Below are positions 35,901 to 46,936 of a stretch of 64,000 nt of DNA, piece by piece; the first letter of the stretch is position 1; each line of letters opens with the position of its first letter. The translations under genes were made by a program, and so were the position numbers. Below the pieces are notes generated by a model. It ran no database searches and had not been told where the DNA came from. It worked only from the letters and a program-made list of their open reading frames with translations. Origin of the DNA: Hysterium pulicare CBS 123377 (lineage: Eukaryota; Ascomycota; Dothideomycetes; Hysteriales; Hysteriaceae); contig AJFK01000061.1 in the NCBI GenBank assembly GCA_000467715.1, forward strand, positions 96,729-160,728, given 5' to 3'.

Positions 35901-36923
35901 GACGAAGCCACAAAACGCTACATGGAAACCCAACGCCCACATGCCCCTTACCTCCCCGACAACCTAGCATTCGTAGCCAAGAACAACGCATTCACGCCCG
36001 ACCAACTCAAAAAGATCTACCTAACAGGCCAATTCATGGCCGTCGTGGTCGGTTTTTTCTGCGGCAACACCGTCTCCCTCCCCGTCGACCCCCGAAACCG
36101 AATGTCCTGTCCCAAAATGAACCCCTCCCGCGTCTTCACGCCCGAAGGAACAGTTTCCTGGGGTGGAAGTTGCATGTCCATCTACCCCGTCGATTCGCCC
36201 GGCGGGTATCAAATGACCGGGCGCACAGTGCCGTGTTTCGATTATTATGGATATAAGAAGGGCTTCTCTCTCTCGCGTCCCTGGCTCTTCCAGGACTTTG
36301 ACCTCTTGACTTACTTCCAAGTTAGCGAGTCGCAAATGGAGAAATATCTCGCGGATTTCCGCTCTGGACGGTATGTGTTTGAGTGGGAGGATGTGGAGTT
36401 TGATATGGCGGAACATAACAACTTGCTCGAGGAGACGCGAGAAGAAGTGCAGGGGATTAGAAAGAGGCAGGCCGAGGCGCAGGAGGAGATGGTGAAGGCG
36501 GAGAATGAGAGTTTGGAGAGGTGGAGGAAAGAGAAGGCCGAGTCTACGGTTGACGAAGGGACTGTAGAGAAGCTTCTTGATGATCCGGATATCAAGTCTG
36601 TGGAGGCGCCTGTGGATGCTAATGTCTGGAAAGTGGAAGTTGAGGAGGGTGGGGAGCTTAATGAGGATCAAGTTGTGAGTCGCAACCTTACTTTATCGTC
36701 TTATCTTTTTTCCCCTGGGGAGTAAGGAGTTTGCTGATCGCCGTGAAAATAGGTCGTCATCCTCGAAGCCATGAAGCTCGAAATCGCGGTTCGGACGCCT
36801 GAGTCCGTTGCCGAGAAGATTAAGAATGGGGAATCGAAAGTTACGGTTGAGAAGCTGCTTGTTAAGCCCGGGGATACGGTGCAGGCGGGGGCTCATATTG
36901 CGCTTTTGAGGGTGGGTTCGTGA
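32943..36923 (+). CDS. Biotin carboxylase-KipA-KipI-biotinyl fusion (urea carboxylase-like)
   Basis: Five exons (32943-32990, 33057-34194, 34247-35544, 35595-36674, 36753-36923) give 1244 aa. Domain order: biotin carboxylase, residues 1 to about 450 (LLIANRGEIAVRI, Gly-rich GGGGGMG near 161, EMNTRLQVEH near 290); KipA/AHS2/PxpC, about 460-800 (GPMDPVSFQVANMLVGN); KipI/AHS1/PxpB, about 830-1080 (LLVEYGNENFDLNHRCRV); a charged coiled-coil linker near 1105-1145; and a C-terminal biotinyl domain with EAMKLE, target Lys near 1196. This is the layout of urea carboxylase without the N-terminal allophanate hydrolase of fungal urea amidolyase, and no amidase gene is adjacent. With a PxpA-like gene divergent beside it, 5-oxoproline or a related lactam is a better candidate substrate than urea. 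The carboxylase motifs seen are intact. Substrate remains an inference. Confidence 0.93.
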
Positions 36924-37741
36924 GGGAGTGAAGTGAAGTGTGGTGGTGGAAGAGAGCTTAGGCGGATGAGGATTGGATCAGGATTGGATCTGTACATGTT
37001 TGGATATTGGGGAATCTTCATAATGGAACTGATTTCGGGCTGCTTCTGCGTGGAAAATCCGTGATGCTGGAGTTGATGCGGTGGTGCTCTTGTCTTGTGA
37101 GGATGTGCTGAGCTAATAGTTGAGTGCGAGATTGTAGTGCTATAAGAGAGATAGGGCTGTGAATCAAGGAAATGGTTATGCTCGAGAGTCGGTAGCTGCT
37201 GCGAGTCTGCCACACGTCATACATGACAGGCTGGATATGTGTTCAACTGGGAGGTGTGTCGATAAGTAAAGAACGTTTCTATTGAAAAGCGTAACCTAGC
37301 CATGCCCGAATCGATGTCCTGTAGACATCTAGTATCGAGAGGAGAAGGAACGAAGAGGAGAATCGATATCCGTGAGTAAAAATGTCCAGGTGGACTACAA
37401 AGGGGTTAATATCCATCAACATGATTCTGCTAGTATGACTAATTGCTTAAATGATAAAGAAGTTTCTTGGGGGCAGCAGCATTGATGAATAAGGTAATTG
37501 TATTGAGTAAAACCCGAGAAGTGAGTGCATTCAGGAAAAACAGTTGAGTAGAAAAAGAATACTGGTACCTGGTGAGGCGTTCATCCGACTGGAGGGATTC
37601 AAACAATGTAGTATGTATGTGTTTCTCTCATGGCTTCATTCTCCCATGCCTTTTGCCAGATAATTCCCACGCCGACCCGTTTAAAGTGATTCATACCTGT
37701 AGTTGTCTTTTGCAAGATTAAGCCCCAGTAGTAGCTTGTTC
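36924..37741. other. Intergenic between convergent genes
   Basis: 3' flanks of the carboxylase fusion (+) and the second HET gene (-). No gene recognised. Confidence 0.5.
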
Positions 37742-39611
37742 CTACTCCACTTCTGAAGGTTTCAGCCTGTACAGAATAAGTCGGCTATCTTTCCGCCACA
37801 ACGGTTGGAAACTTAAACATATCCCAAGTTTGTCCTGGTTCAGTAAATGGAAAGGTTCGGTTTCATCGTCATATAGGGGGTCATTCGTTTCTCTCTCAGC
37901 TCTCATGAGTGGTGCATAGTAAACTTGCGGATAATGCCCGTCATCTATGTTTGCTATACCAAGGGCAGCTTGGTCCTCGGAGTCCATACCATGAATGCAC
38001 CAGCCAGGGCGCCAGAAACCGATAGCACGTTCAGGGGAGGCCAATGCATGCGATTTCGGATAACTCTCCGGTGGAACTGATACAGACGAGAGACTGCAGT
38101 GGCTCAAATGGCTCTGCACCAGTAACAGTTTTGAGAATGTAATCTGTATATTGATTTGGAGAGACTTCGGATGTCTCCTGGGAAGCATAGCATCGTTTGG
38201 AAGCGGATAAGACTTTGGTATAAACCGCTTTGCTCCTGGTTTTGAAACCCAGGTCCAAGAGGGCAGATGCTGCAATCCCTTCATACCGGCGGAGCTTTTT
38301 ATTATCCATAGCAAACCCATGGGAAGATCTACTTTCCAGATGCCCAAAGCATATTCATCGGCTCTCGCTTTCTGTATCTGATTCGCCAAGCCCTGCAACG
38401 CAATAAGCCGGTCACTCTCGTACGTTAGAAATGTCTCGGAGTAGAGTTCTACGAGATGTAGCCAATCACCATCATCAACCAGAGGGAATTCAATGCTTCT
38501 TTCTTTAAGTTCGAATGCCCTACACACCCAGGTCAGACCCCCGGGCATAAAGTGTACAGTACGACGAGAAAGACTCCATTCCTGGAGTGCCCGTGCTCGT
38601 TTTCTCAAAGGTCCGCGGAATGGACTGCGGCTCAGAAATGTTGGGCTGAGTGACGTCGAAATTGAATGTTCGGTAATATTTTCGTTAACCAAAACTGGCA
38701 AACTCACGGACGGACACTTGCCTCTGCCAGTGATGAAGTAGCCTACCGTCGGATCAGCGGCGCCAGATGCCGCAATTGTAAGATATGCTTTTTCGTAAAG
38801 CGTCCCTATGTGCTCGGCCTCTGTTTGCCATTCTCTCCTATCATCCTGTACTATACATAGAGAATCAATCCACAGGCACTGGATCACAATCGCGCGGGTG
38901 ATTGAAATAGCGTCTTGGAATGTTTTCGGTAAGTTCTGTAACGGTATTGCTTCAAGATGTGCTTCGAGAGTTTCCTTGGTCGTGCGCAGTGGTCGTTTGC
39001 CAGGAGGGCCCCAGCAATGACTCAGAGCACAGTAACGTCCCTTTGTTCCACTCCCGTCTACAAGCCTAACATAGGGTTCTTGTTCACGGCCAACATCAAT
39101 GATTCTTGTTGGCAAAACTGTGGAGAAGCCTTCGTCAACAATACCTGCTTTAGTTCTTTTGCATTCCTCATGCTCATTGAGGCAGCGATCGAGCCATGAC
39201 TTGATCAAACTGAATGCTTCCGGTGAATCATCTGCTGCTAGTGGCGGCGACGTACTGAAACGACCTCCCACGGTCTCTATACTTTCTTTAGAGAAGCAAT
39301 TGATAGATGAAGAATTGCGGCCAAGGGAGAATGTGTACGCTCACATGATATCCTGGGCTTTGACTCCTATAAATGATCATCTCAGAGATGAACCCTTCGA
39401 GATCTTTGTATGCGTGGAAATGCAATTTGTCGGCAGCATCGTCGTCTTGGCGCAGGAATGAAGCGATAAAATGACAGAAACGACAACTTCCCGTCGATTT
39501 GAGCACATCACTGACAGTCTTATGGAACCAGAAGTCGACAGATACCTTCTGCTCAGATGGCTCCACAGAAAGTGACTTCGCGAAGTCCAAGCAGGCATGG
39601 CACAGATCCAT
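37742..39611 (-). CDS. HET-domain protein, copy 2
   Basis: Two exons (39611-39345, 39274-37742) give 599 aa. The intron (39344-39275) starts with GTGAGC; among several AG acceptors only the one giving ...GYH/TVGGRFS keeps phase. The N-terminus carries two CxxC pairs (CHAC and CRFC), as in the first HET protein. The HET domain follows at about residues 170-330: RYCALSHCWGPPG, LPKTFQDAISITRAI, LWIDSLCIVQDDRREWQTEAEHIGTLYEKAYLTIAASGA. Then come LQEWSLSRRTVHFMPGGLTWVC and the LPSWTWVSKPG motif of the C-terminal conserved part. No downstream repeat or signalling domain is visible. It is only distantly related to the first HET protein and in the opposite orientation, so not a recent tandem copy. 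Confidence 0.9.
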
Positions 39612-39749
39612 GTAGATGAACTGTCTATGGAAACCAAGAAATGAAAGATGAGGTTGGTAGAGTGCTGCATGCACAGTTCAGATGAGTCCATATTTCCAGC
39701 CTGGTTACGTGAGAGTCTCAGCCCGGAAAGTGGGGAGTTCTTCTGCACA

Positions 39750-40785
39750 CTACGACTTCGCCGCACCCTTCTCCTTTGCTAACTTCTCCTCAATAGGAGC
39801 CAACATCGCCTTCAGCATATCCGCCCCTTCCAATTCCTGCCCAGTTCCAGCACCATCTGGAGGCGGAATATTCCACTCCGGTATAATTCTCGTTCCGTGG
39901 GCCGTGATCTCTTGCACCGTTCCACACGGGTATTCTTTCTTTTGAATCAGATCCAACATGCTCGCCGCGACAGTATCAGGGCTCAAAGCTTTCTCCTTCT
40001 CGAACGAGAATTGCTGCATCTTATCCGCAGTGAAAAGAGGCGTATCGACTAGACCTGGACATATCGCCGTAACTTTTACGCCTGTGAAGCTTTCGGCGTC
40101 TTTCACACTTTTCGTGAAACCGACGATCTGATTCCGCATCAGCACAAAGCAGACTTCGAAAGGACATTTTGAAAACTTACAGCATGCTTAGTAGCACAAT
40201 ACAACGGCGCAGCAATGTTCCCAGCAATACCGGCAATCGAAGCCTTAGAGATATCAGCCTTCGCCTATCGACCAAATGCGCACGTGACTTACGATAATAC
40301 AAACACTAGCCTTCTTCTCCCTCCCCAAACTCTTCCTCATCGCCAGTCTCGTCAACTTAATCGGATGACTAACATTGATTTCGACCTGCTTATACCCCTC
40401 ATCCTCCGTATCCGTCCAGAAATTAGAGAAAGGGGGTTCAAAGACACCTGCACAGATCCCGTACGCGTCGGGCACATCGCCCCAAGTCTCTTCGCAGGCG
40501 TCAAAGAGCTTGTCGAAATTTTTCCAGCGAGTGACGTCACTTTGGACGAAGATGATGTTGGATTTGTCCTTTCGGAAGGATTGGAAATTTGCGGTTTCTT
40601 GGAGGTCACCGACGAGGATTCCTTTTGCGCCGAGGGCGTGGCATTGGCGGGTTAGGGATAGACCAATGCCTATTATTCCATGTTAATATAGATTGGTGAT
40701 GTTGTGGAAGGATATGATATCTACCTGATGCTCCACCCGTGATCAGGACGATTTTGCCCTTGAGCGGGAAGTCGGTCGAAGACAT
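39750..40785 (-). CDS. Short-chain dehydrogenase/reductase (classical SDR)
   Basis: NAD(P)-dependent oxidoreductase. Four exons (40785-40725, 40669-40293, 40243-40181, 40127-39750) give 292 aa with all phases consistent. Rossmann-fold motif GKIVLITGGASGIG at residues 8-22, acidic residue after strand 2 (ILVGDLQE), suggesting NAD preference, the NxxG equivalent region ICAGVF, catalytic Ser in ASIAG, and YCATK with the Tyr/Lys pair spanning the third intron junction region. CPGLVDTP follows. The sequence resembles fungal 15-hydroxyprostaglandin dehydrogenase-like SDRs, whose real substrates are usually unknown. It ends about 140 bp from the start of the HET gene on the same strand. No pathway partner is adjacent. 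Confidence 0.92.
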
Positions 40786-41550
40786 CTTGTAGATTAGTTA
40801 TGAAATTTTAACACTTTGCACCTAGATCAACAGAATATACGGTGTGATGGAAAATGGGCCCTGGTTCATTTCCTTCTTTCACGATGTGGATGGATGCAGT
40901 TGAGGGTTATACGGAATCGGGTAAGGGATTCCGAGGCGGATAGCGGCCCACTAGCACGCCGCGTCAGGTAAACCGAGTCTCAGCCAATGGCATGTTTCAC
41001 TTGAGGCACAATAGTAGGCTTGGAGCCACCGGAATAGGATATGTCGATTGTTTTCCACACAACCTTGGTTTACTTGTAGTAGCGTTCCTTTTCAGGACTA
41101 GCGTGGATGCTGAAGGCTTTAGTTGTGACAAACGTGCACATGGAGTCTCTGCATTTCACATCTTATCCAAGGTTTACTTCGTTTGCAATACTCTACGGTT
41201 ATTCATTCTAGGGCGTCTCAATGTAGATTCAACGGCTTTGAAGAAGTGGTGAAGAAGAGTAAAGCGTTTTCGCAGACCTAAGATGAAGATGTTCGAGAAA
41301 ATAGATACCAATGAAGAGAACGGCGAAACCAACAATCAACAAAGAAAAGGTCAAGGCCAAAACGCCGACCAAGTATAAAAGGAGAATAATAGTATCAAAG
41401 AAGAGAATAATCGATCGATCAAAAAGCCATACAACAAACCATGAAAGGAAGCCACAAGCCCCCGCCCTCAAATCCCCTCACGTCGTTCAACTATTCGAGT
41501 CGTTCAGGACCACTAGAATCATTTAGGCCATTCAAGTCATTTCGAGTCAT
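40786..41550. other. Intergenic
   Basis: No supported gene. A hydrophobic 80-codon frame at 41229-41471 (-) could encode a small membrane peptide, but composition alone is not enough. Confidence 0.45.
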
Positions 41551-41988
41551 TCAAGGATGTCCCGGATCCTCCCACTGACAATTAACACTCTGCGCCTTAT
41601 CATTCATAACGAAATCCCAAAGATTCTGCGTCCCCGGATACTTCAACGTGACAGCCTCGAACTGGCACCCCACCAGACTATGCAAGGTGCACTTGAAAGC
41701 ATCCTTATCGTTAGCCGCGAGATCGGGGCCGAAGGAGGAGATCTTGTTCTTGAATTCGTCGGGGAAGTCGTAGCATTGGTTCATGGGTAGAACCATGTAT
41801 TTGCAGTCGCCTTGCCAGTTGATGTCGGTGCAGAAGTAGATGCCGCCGGGGGTCATGCCGCGTTTTTCGAGACTGGTGGTGTTTGTGGGGATGGGTTCGA
41901 CGGTGCTGATTTGGGGGTTGGATGTTGGAGCGGCGGAGGTGAGGGTGAGAAGGGGGAGGAGTATAGTGCTAAGGGTGAAGAGTTGCAT
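41551..41988 (-). CDS. Small secreted cysteine-containing protein
   Basis: Single exon, 145 aa. Signal peptide MQLFTLSTILLPLLTLTSAAP, a Thr/Pro-rich propeptide ending in a Kex2-type Lys-Arg site (LEKRG, about residue 43), then a mature domain of about 100 residues with six cysteines: YFCTD, GDCKYM, NQCYDF, FKCTL, VGCQFE and VNCQW. The pattern of an aromatic strand, W-x-G-x-C and a hydrophobic 'Y/V-L' strand resembles the crystallin-like small secreted proteins of fungi. No catalytic motif is seen. It may be an effector-like, cell-wall or defence protein, but sequence does not decide. Confidence 0.85.
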   Translation of the reverse strand: MQLFTLSTILLPLLTLTSAAPTSNPQISTVEPIPTNTTSLEKRGMTPGGIYFCTDINWQGDCKYMVLPMNQCYDFPDEFKNKISSFGPDLAANDKDAFKCTLHSLVGCQFEAVTLKYPGTQNLWDFVMNDKAQSVNCQWEDPGHP

Positions 41989-42413
41989 GGTTGCGTTTGA
42001 TGTGTTGGTGTGGAACAGAGGTATTGTAGGTAGTGCTTACGGCTAGTTGTGCCAGTATACGATAGGTGTTGATAGACAGAATCAAGTTTCCGTGAGCACT
42101 ATGCTCGTGGTAGGCGTGCAGAGTTTATCTACGTTAATACAAGGGCATTAAGCGTCGAGATGTTACCTTTGTTGAAGGATGGATTCTTTGTTTTCACACG
42201 ACATCGAAGCCACTTCATTTGTTAATCGCCGCAATGACGAAGGATAGAACAAGGACTCAACTGCGGGGCTTTCATACAAGTGTAGAGAAAGGGATAGACA
42301 AATAAAGGACTTTTGATGAAAAGAAAGATGCATGGCGTGGAACATCGCCATTGTGGCTTCTGATCTGCATACGATGATTATAGGATTTATCTAGCCAATA
42401 ACCAGGCAGGAGC
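41989..42413. other. Intergenic
   Basis: Promoter of the secreted-protein gene and 3' flank of the second SDR gene. Nothing else seen. Confidence 0.5.
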
Positions 42414-43222
42414 TTAACAAACCCACCCTCCATCGATATGTTGGACAGACCCAGAGACAAAAGAAGAGTTGTCCGATAGCAGCCATTCAATTAGTGTCGC
42501 AACTTCTCTTGGGTGCGCCTTTCGGTTCAGCGCAATATGACTTAAATCCAGTTCAGTCCCGCGGATTTTGGCAGACTCCCTGAACATGGGGGTATCAATG
42601 GGTCCCCTGAAAAGTAGATAAGCGATTCTGATTATTACAACAGCGAATGGTGGCAATGAACTTACGGGCAAAAGCAGTTACACCTGATTTGCCTCTCTCC
42701 CAACTCCTTTGCTGCTGACTTGGTAATGCCGACCACAGCATGTTTTGAGGCAACGTAAGCTGAGTTCTTCTTAAAACCGATGATACCAGCCACACTGGCC
42801 GCATTCACGATGGATCCATTGTCGTTGAAATGAGGGATCTGGGCTCTCATGCAATTTAGCAACCCTTTGACATTGACATTCTGAACGAAATCCCAGTCGC
42901 TGTCGTCGACCTCTTCAATCTTGGCCACGTTGTTTTGCTTTCCAATCACACCAGCTAGATTCGCAGCTCCGTCAATTTTGCCGAACTTCGAAACGGTGGA
43001 ATTGATCCAGTCTTCCACTTGCTTGCGGTTGGTGACATCAACGACGGTTGCTAAGACGTTGCCGCCAGCCTTCTCGATCTCGGCAGCGGCTTCTCTGAGA
43101 GCTTTCTCTTGAACATCGGCCATTGACAACTTCACCCCTTTCGACGCGAGTAGCTTGGCAGTTTCCAGGCCAATGCCAGATGCAGCTCCGGTCACTACGA
43201 TGACTTTGTCTTGTAACGACAT
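42414..43222 (-). CDS. Short-chain dehydrogenase/reductase, partner of AtuA
   Basis: Two exons (43222-42666, 42606-42414) give 249 aa, the standard classical SDR length. Motifs: VIVVTGAASGIG (residues 7-18), Asp after strand 2 (LSMADVQE), which favours NAD, NLAGV (the NxAG motif), SIVNAASVAG with the catalytic Ser, and SAYVASKHAVVG with the catalytic Tyr and Lys. The C-terminal PGPIDTPM segment spans the intron, and the protein ends in SGSVQHIDGGWV. It is divergent from the AtuA-like gene with 599 bp between start codons, which suggests co-regulation in one catabolic step series, perhaps oxidation of a hydroxyacyl or alcohol intermediate. Catalytic competence is clear; substrate is not. Confidence 0.94.
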
Positions 43223-43821
43223 GATAACTAGTTGAGATAAAGATGGACCAGTAGATTAGAAGGAGTGCGACGAGAAAGCTTGATCAAAGACAGCGAAGCA
43301 TAGGCCGTTGGAATGGAACATAAATCGACCTTTCAACCTGCCAAGTCGTAGTTTTTGAACCACAAGACATGGCTGAGATAATCTATCCCGCGCAACGTGA
43401 GGCGACGTCTTCCGAGCTGCGATAAATAGCTACTTTACACGATTTCCCCACCGGAAGTCTGCCGAGACTCCGAGCCTACAGACAATGTGGGGTTTGGCTT
43501 CATATTATTGGGAGTAGGGGACTTCAGGAAGTGTGAGGAAGATGTTTCCCGACGCGAAGTTGGCCCGAGCTCACTCTTGGCGTCAAGCTGCAAGCTTCAC
43601 GGCAGGGTAGAAGCTACCACCACTAAACTCAGTATCCTGGCAACATTTCTCCTCGTCGTTCAAACCGAGCTTGCCCGCCATGAGGAATCTCCATCTTCTA
43701 GGAGGGGGTGTCTCTCTCTGGCTTCCCACACCCTGTTTCACACGCCTAGAGCCTTCATCCTCGAATTGTCCCTCTCCCACCAGCAACTGTACTGCGCTGA
43801 ACGCTAGGTTGAGCAGACAAC
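43223..43821. promoter_or_regulatory. Shared divergent promoter, SDR and AtuA genes
   Basis: 599 bp between divergent start codons, no gene inside. A CT-rich stretch precedes the AtuA ATG. Co-regulation is an inference from layout. Confidence 0.4.
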
Positions 43822-45869
43822 ATGTCGTTCCTTTCAAACCTGAGCCCGAGGAATCTTAATGGAAAGGTAGAGGCCGTCATGAATGGCACCCAAAACGGCA
43901 CCTCCAAACGTCCTGTCCGAATCGCCGGCGCCTCCGGAGGCTTCTCAGATCGCCAACGTGCCATCAGCTCCCTCGCAAAACTCGATGTCGACGTAATTGT
44001 TGGAGACTGGCTATCTGAGTGTACCATGACTCTTCATGGGGCACAGAAAGTGGATAATGAGAAGCTGCGCGCCGAAGGAAAACTCATGGAAGAACCAGTC
44101 GGCCTTTTCGACCCTACCTTTATCGAGAACCTCTCCCCCGCCCTGCCGGATATTGCACGCAAGGGCATAAAAGTCGCCGTGAATGCGGGTGCTTGTGATA
44201 CTGAGGTGTTGGCAAGGGAGGTGGCGGACGAAGTCAAGAAACAAGGGCTAGATTTGAAGGTTGCATATGTCGAAGGCGACGAGGTGACAGATACGGTCAA
44301 CAGACTGATCAAGCAAGGGGAAAATTTTACAAGCTTGATGACTGGAGAGGACTTGAAAGACTGGGGTTATACACCAATTTACTCTCAATGTTATCTTGGC
44401 GGAGCTGGTATCGCTGAAGCTCTTCGAAACGGGGCCGATATTGTAGTCTGCGGCCGTGTGGCCGATGCTGCCCCTTCTGTGGGAGGTGAGTTGTGCATGT
44501 GAAAGCCGATTTGTCCCATTTCACTTTGCTAACCCAAGTATCCAGCTGGCATGTGGTGGCATGGCTGGGACCGTGATCACGACTTCGATCAAATCGCAGG
44601 TTCTTTGATTTGCGGACATCTCATCGAATGCGCTGCATATGTCACAGGAGGTTACTACTCGGGTTTCAAATCTTTGATGGAGGGTTGCAATACCCTTGGC
44701 TTTCCCATCGCCGAGCTCTTTGCCGATGGGAGCTGTGCGATCAACAAAGAGCCTAATACTGGAGGCGAGGTAAGGCGCCTTCTTTTTTTTCCTTTAATGT
44801 ATGCTAATCATATTGCCAGGTCTCGGTCGGAACTGTCGCCTCCCAATTGCTTTACGAAATTCAAGGACCACTGTACTACGGATCTGATGTGACCGCGCTC
44901 CTCGAAGGTATCGTCATGAAAGAAGAGGGCAAAGATCGTGTCCGTGTCACAGGAGTCAAGGGACTCCCGCCTCCCACGACCACCAAAGTAGGCATGACAG
45001 CAGTTGGCGGCTACCAAGCTGAATTCCATGTTTATATTTGCGGAATTGACCTGGAAGCAAAGGCCGAGTGGATTGAGAAGCAAGTCCGATACTCTGCAGG
45101 TGATGCTGTCAAGGAGTTGTCATGCTTCAAGTTCAGTCTCAACGGTTATTGCCCCGACAACCCTCGGAACCAGGATGTCGCGACCTGCGACCTACGGATC
45201 TTCGTTCAAACCAAGAATAAGAATCTGGTCTCAAAAAGTTCGCTCGATGTTCCAGGCTTCAACAGATGGTGTATGGACAATGGCCTCCAAGGTTGTCCAG
45301 GCTGGACCTTAGGCAATGATCAGCGCCAATCCGAAGGAAAGCTTTACTACGAGTACTACGTAAGCTTACTCGCACAGTCCGAAGTCCAGCATCGAGCCGT
45401 TCTCCCGTGGTTGGATAACAAGACCATAGACGTCCTTCCGTGCGCCAACATGAAAGAGTATCCCCGAGACCAGCCCAGCTACGAGACCACCGACCCCGTG
45501 GATGTCAAGAAGTACGGCCCCACAACCAGAGGACCAATGGGTTGGGTTGTTGGAGGACGGTCAGGCGACAAAGCCTCCGATGCGAATGTGGGGTTCTATG
45601 TCCGCCACGATGATGAGTGGGACTGGCTTCGTTCGCTCTTGACAATTCGGAAGATTCAATATCTCCTTGATGAAGAGTACAAGGGAGGCAGGATTGAGCG
45701 GTTCGAGATTCCTGGTATTCGAGCTGTGCACTTTTTGCTACGAGATCATCTTGATCGAGGGTTCAATTCGACTAGCACGTATGATACTTTGGGTAAGAAC
45801 GTTGGTGAGTATCTGAGGGCCAAGTGGGTTGATATTCCGAATAAATTTCTGGCACGAGGAAGGTTTTGA
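43822..45869 (+). CDS. AtuA/DUF1446 family protein
   Basis: Three exons (43822-44485, 44546-44769, 44820-45869) give 645 aa. The main AtuA domain (PF07287) starts near residue 32: RIAGASGGFSDRQRAI, VDVIVGDWLSE, KVAVNAGACD, the YLGGAGIAEALRNGADIVVCGRVADAA stretch, WHGWDRDHDFDQIAGSLICGHLIECAAYVTGGY and ELFADGSC. The C-terminal AtuA-like ferredoxin-fold part (about 530-640) has RSGDKASDANVGFYVR. Bacterial AtuA is required for growth on acyclic terpenes such as citronellol, but its exact reaction is undefined and fungal homologues are mostly uncharacterised. The divergent SDR at 42.4-43.2 kb is the likely partner. The first 30 residues are polar and not a clear targeting signal. Confidence 0.93.
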
Positions 45870-46936
45870 GGTTTTCGAATTGGCATCTGAACTAAATCCC
45901 TTCTCTAACTTTACGTGTCCTTTGATATGCAAAGCGTTTCATTGTGTCGCATTTACTTTCCTGATTCAACCTATCTTAAAATACCCTTTTTCCACTTGGA
46001 GCACAAACACTTGCATCATACCGTTCTTCGCATATTTCTAATTACTTAAATCATGGTCATCCCTATTTCCGAACCCAGTTGAACCCCATTACAGGACAGA
46101 AATGTCCATCCCTCTAGGGCAGGACACCCATAGCGAACCTTCACGTGATTCCACAAACTTCCCAACGAAACTTAAGCTCTTTCGCAATTCCGTTTCACCG
46201 AACAAACACCGAAGGCACCTTCCACCGAACATTACTATCCTCTGCTCTGGCTTGGAGAAGTCGTGTCTTAACGTTCTAGACAGATTGAGGGGGGCCGCTT
46301 GTGTCAACTAACTCCAAACCGATCGTTCGACAGCATGTGTGAGACACCGCCAATGATAGACGTGAGTCAATGCAAACCTTTGCAACATCGTGTTGGAAGA
46401 CAAAGAACCCTAAGTCTCGAAGCCGATGCCCGGATGGCATATTTTGTGCTAACACAATGCAGTCTTCCACAGGTTCCTTTGCGGTCTCACTTGTCTTAGC
46501 ATATCCGCAGATGCGGTCTTGTTGTTGATGCCGCCTGTTTTCTACAAATATGGGGTAGGGTAGTCAAGCTGACTGACATACACTGTTCGTATACAATACT
46601 GTCACTTTCTATATATGCCACGGTAGTCACTATCCATTATACACAATGCTCGTCATGTCACGGAACACCAGTCCTGAGAGACTTCTTCACAAAACACAAG
46701 GGGCTGTCATCAACTCACAAAGAATGTCTCCTCTTAATGATCACTTTTTTGTAATTCAACAATGCACTATACCGGCTTATTGTTCACCATATTTATAGCC
46801 ATTCTGGCCCCTATCCAACTTTCTTCTCAGACCATTCAGATCCTTCTCACGTTCTACTTATTCTCCACTCAATCTGATATAGAGTAGCTTTGCTCCTCTC
46901 GACTCCATAGCAAAATAGAATCTATCGTTTCGCAAC
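45870..46936. other. Intergenic upstream of the AAA ATPase gene
   Basis: About 1 kb without a gene. A TATA-like ATATTTATA at 46789-46797, about 140 bp before the ATG, is followed by a CT-rich leader, typical of a fungal core promoter. Confidence 0.5.

Noticed and set aside
36021-36671. 216-codon minus-strand frame over the KipI part of the carboxylase fusion
   Set aside because: Fully antisense to a well-supported coding exon.
41229-41471. Small hydrophobic minus-strand frame resembling a membrane peptide
   Set aside because: Composition comes from an A/G-rich strand; no supporting context or homologue recognised.
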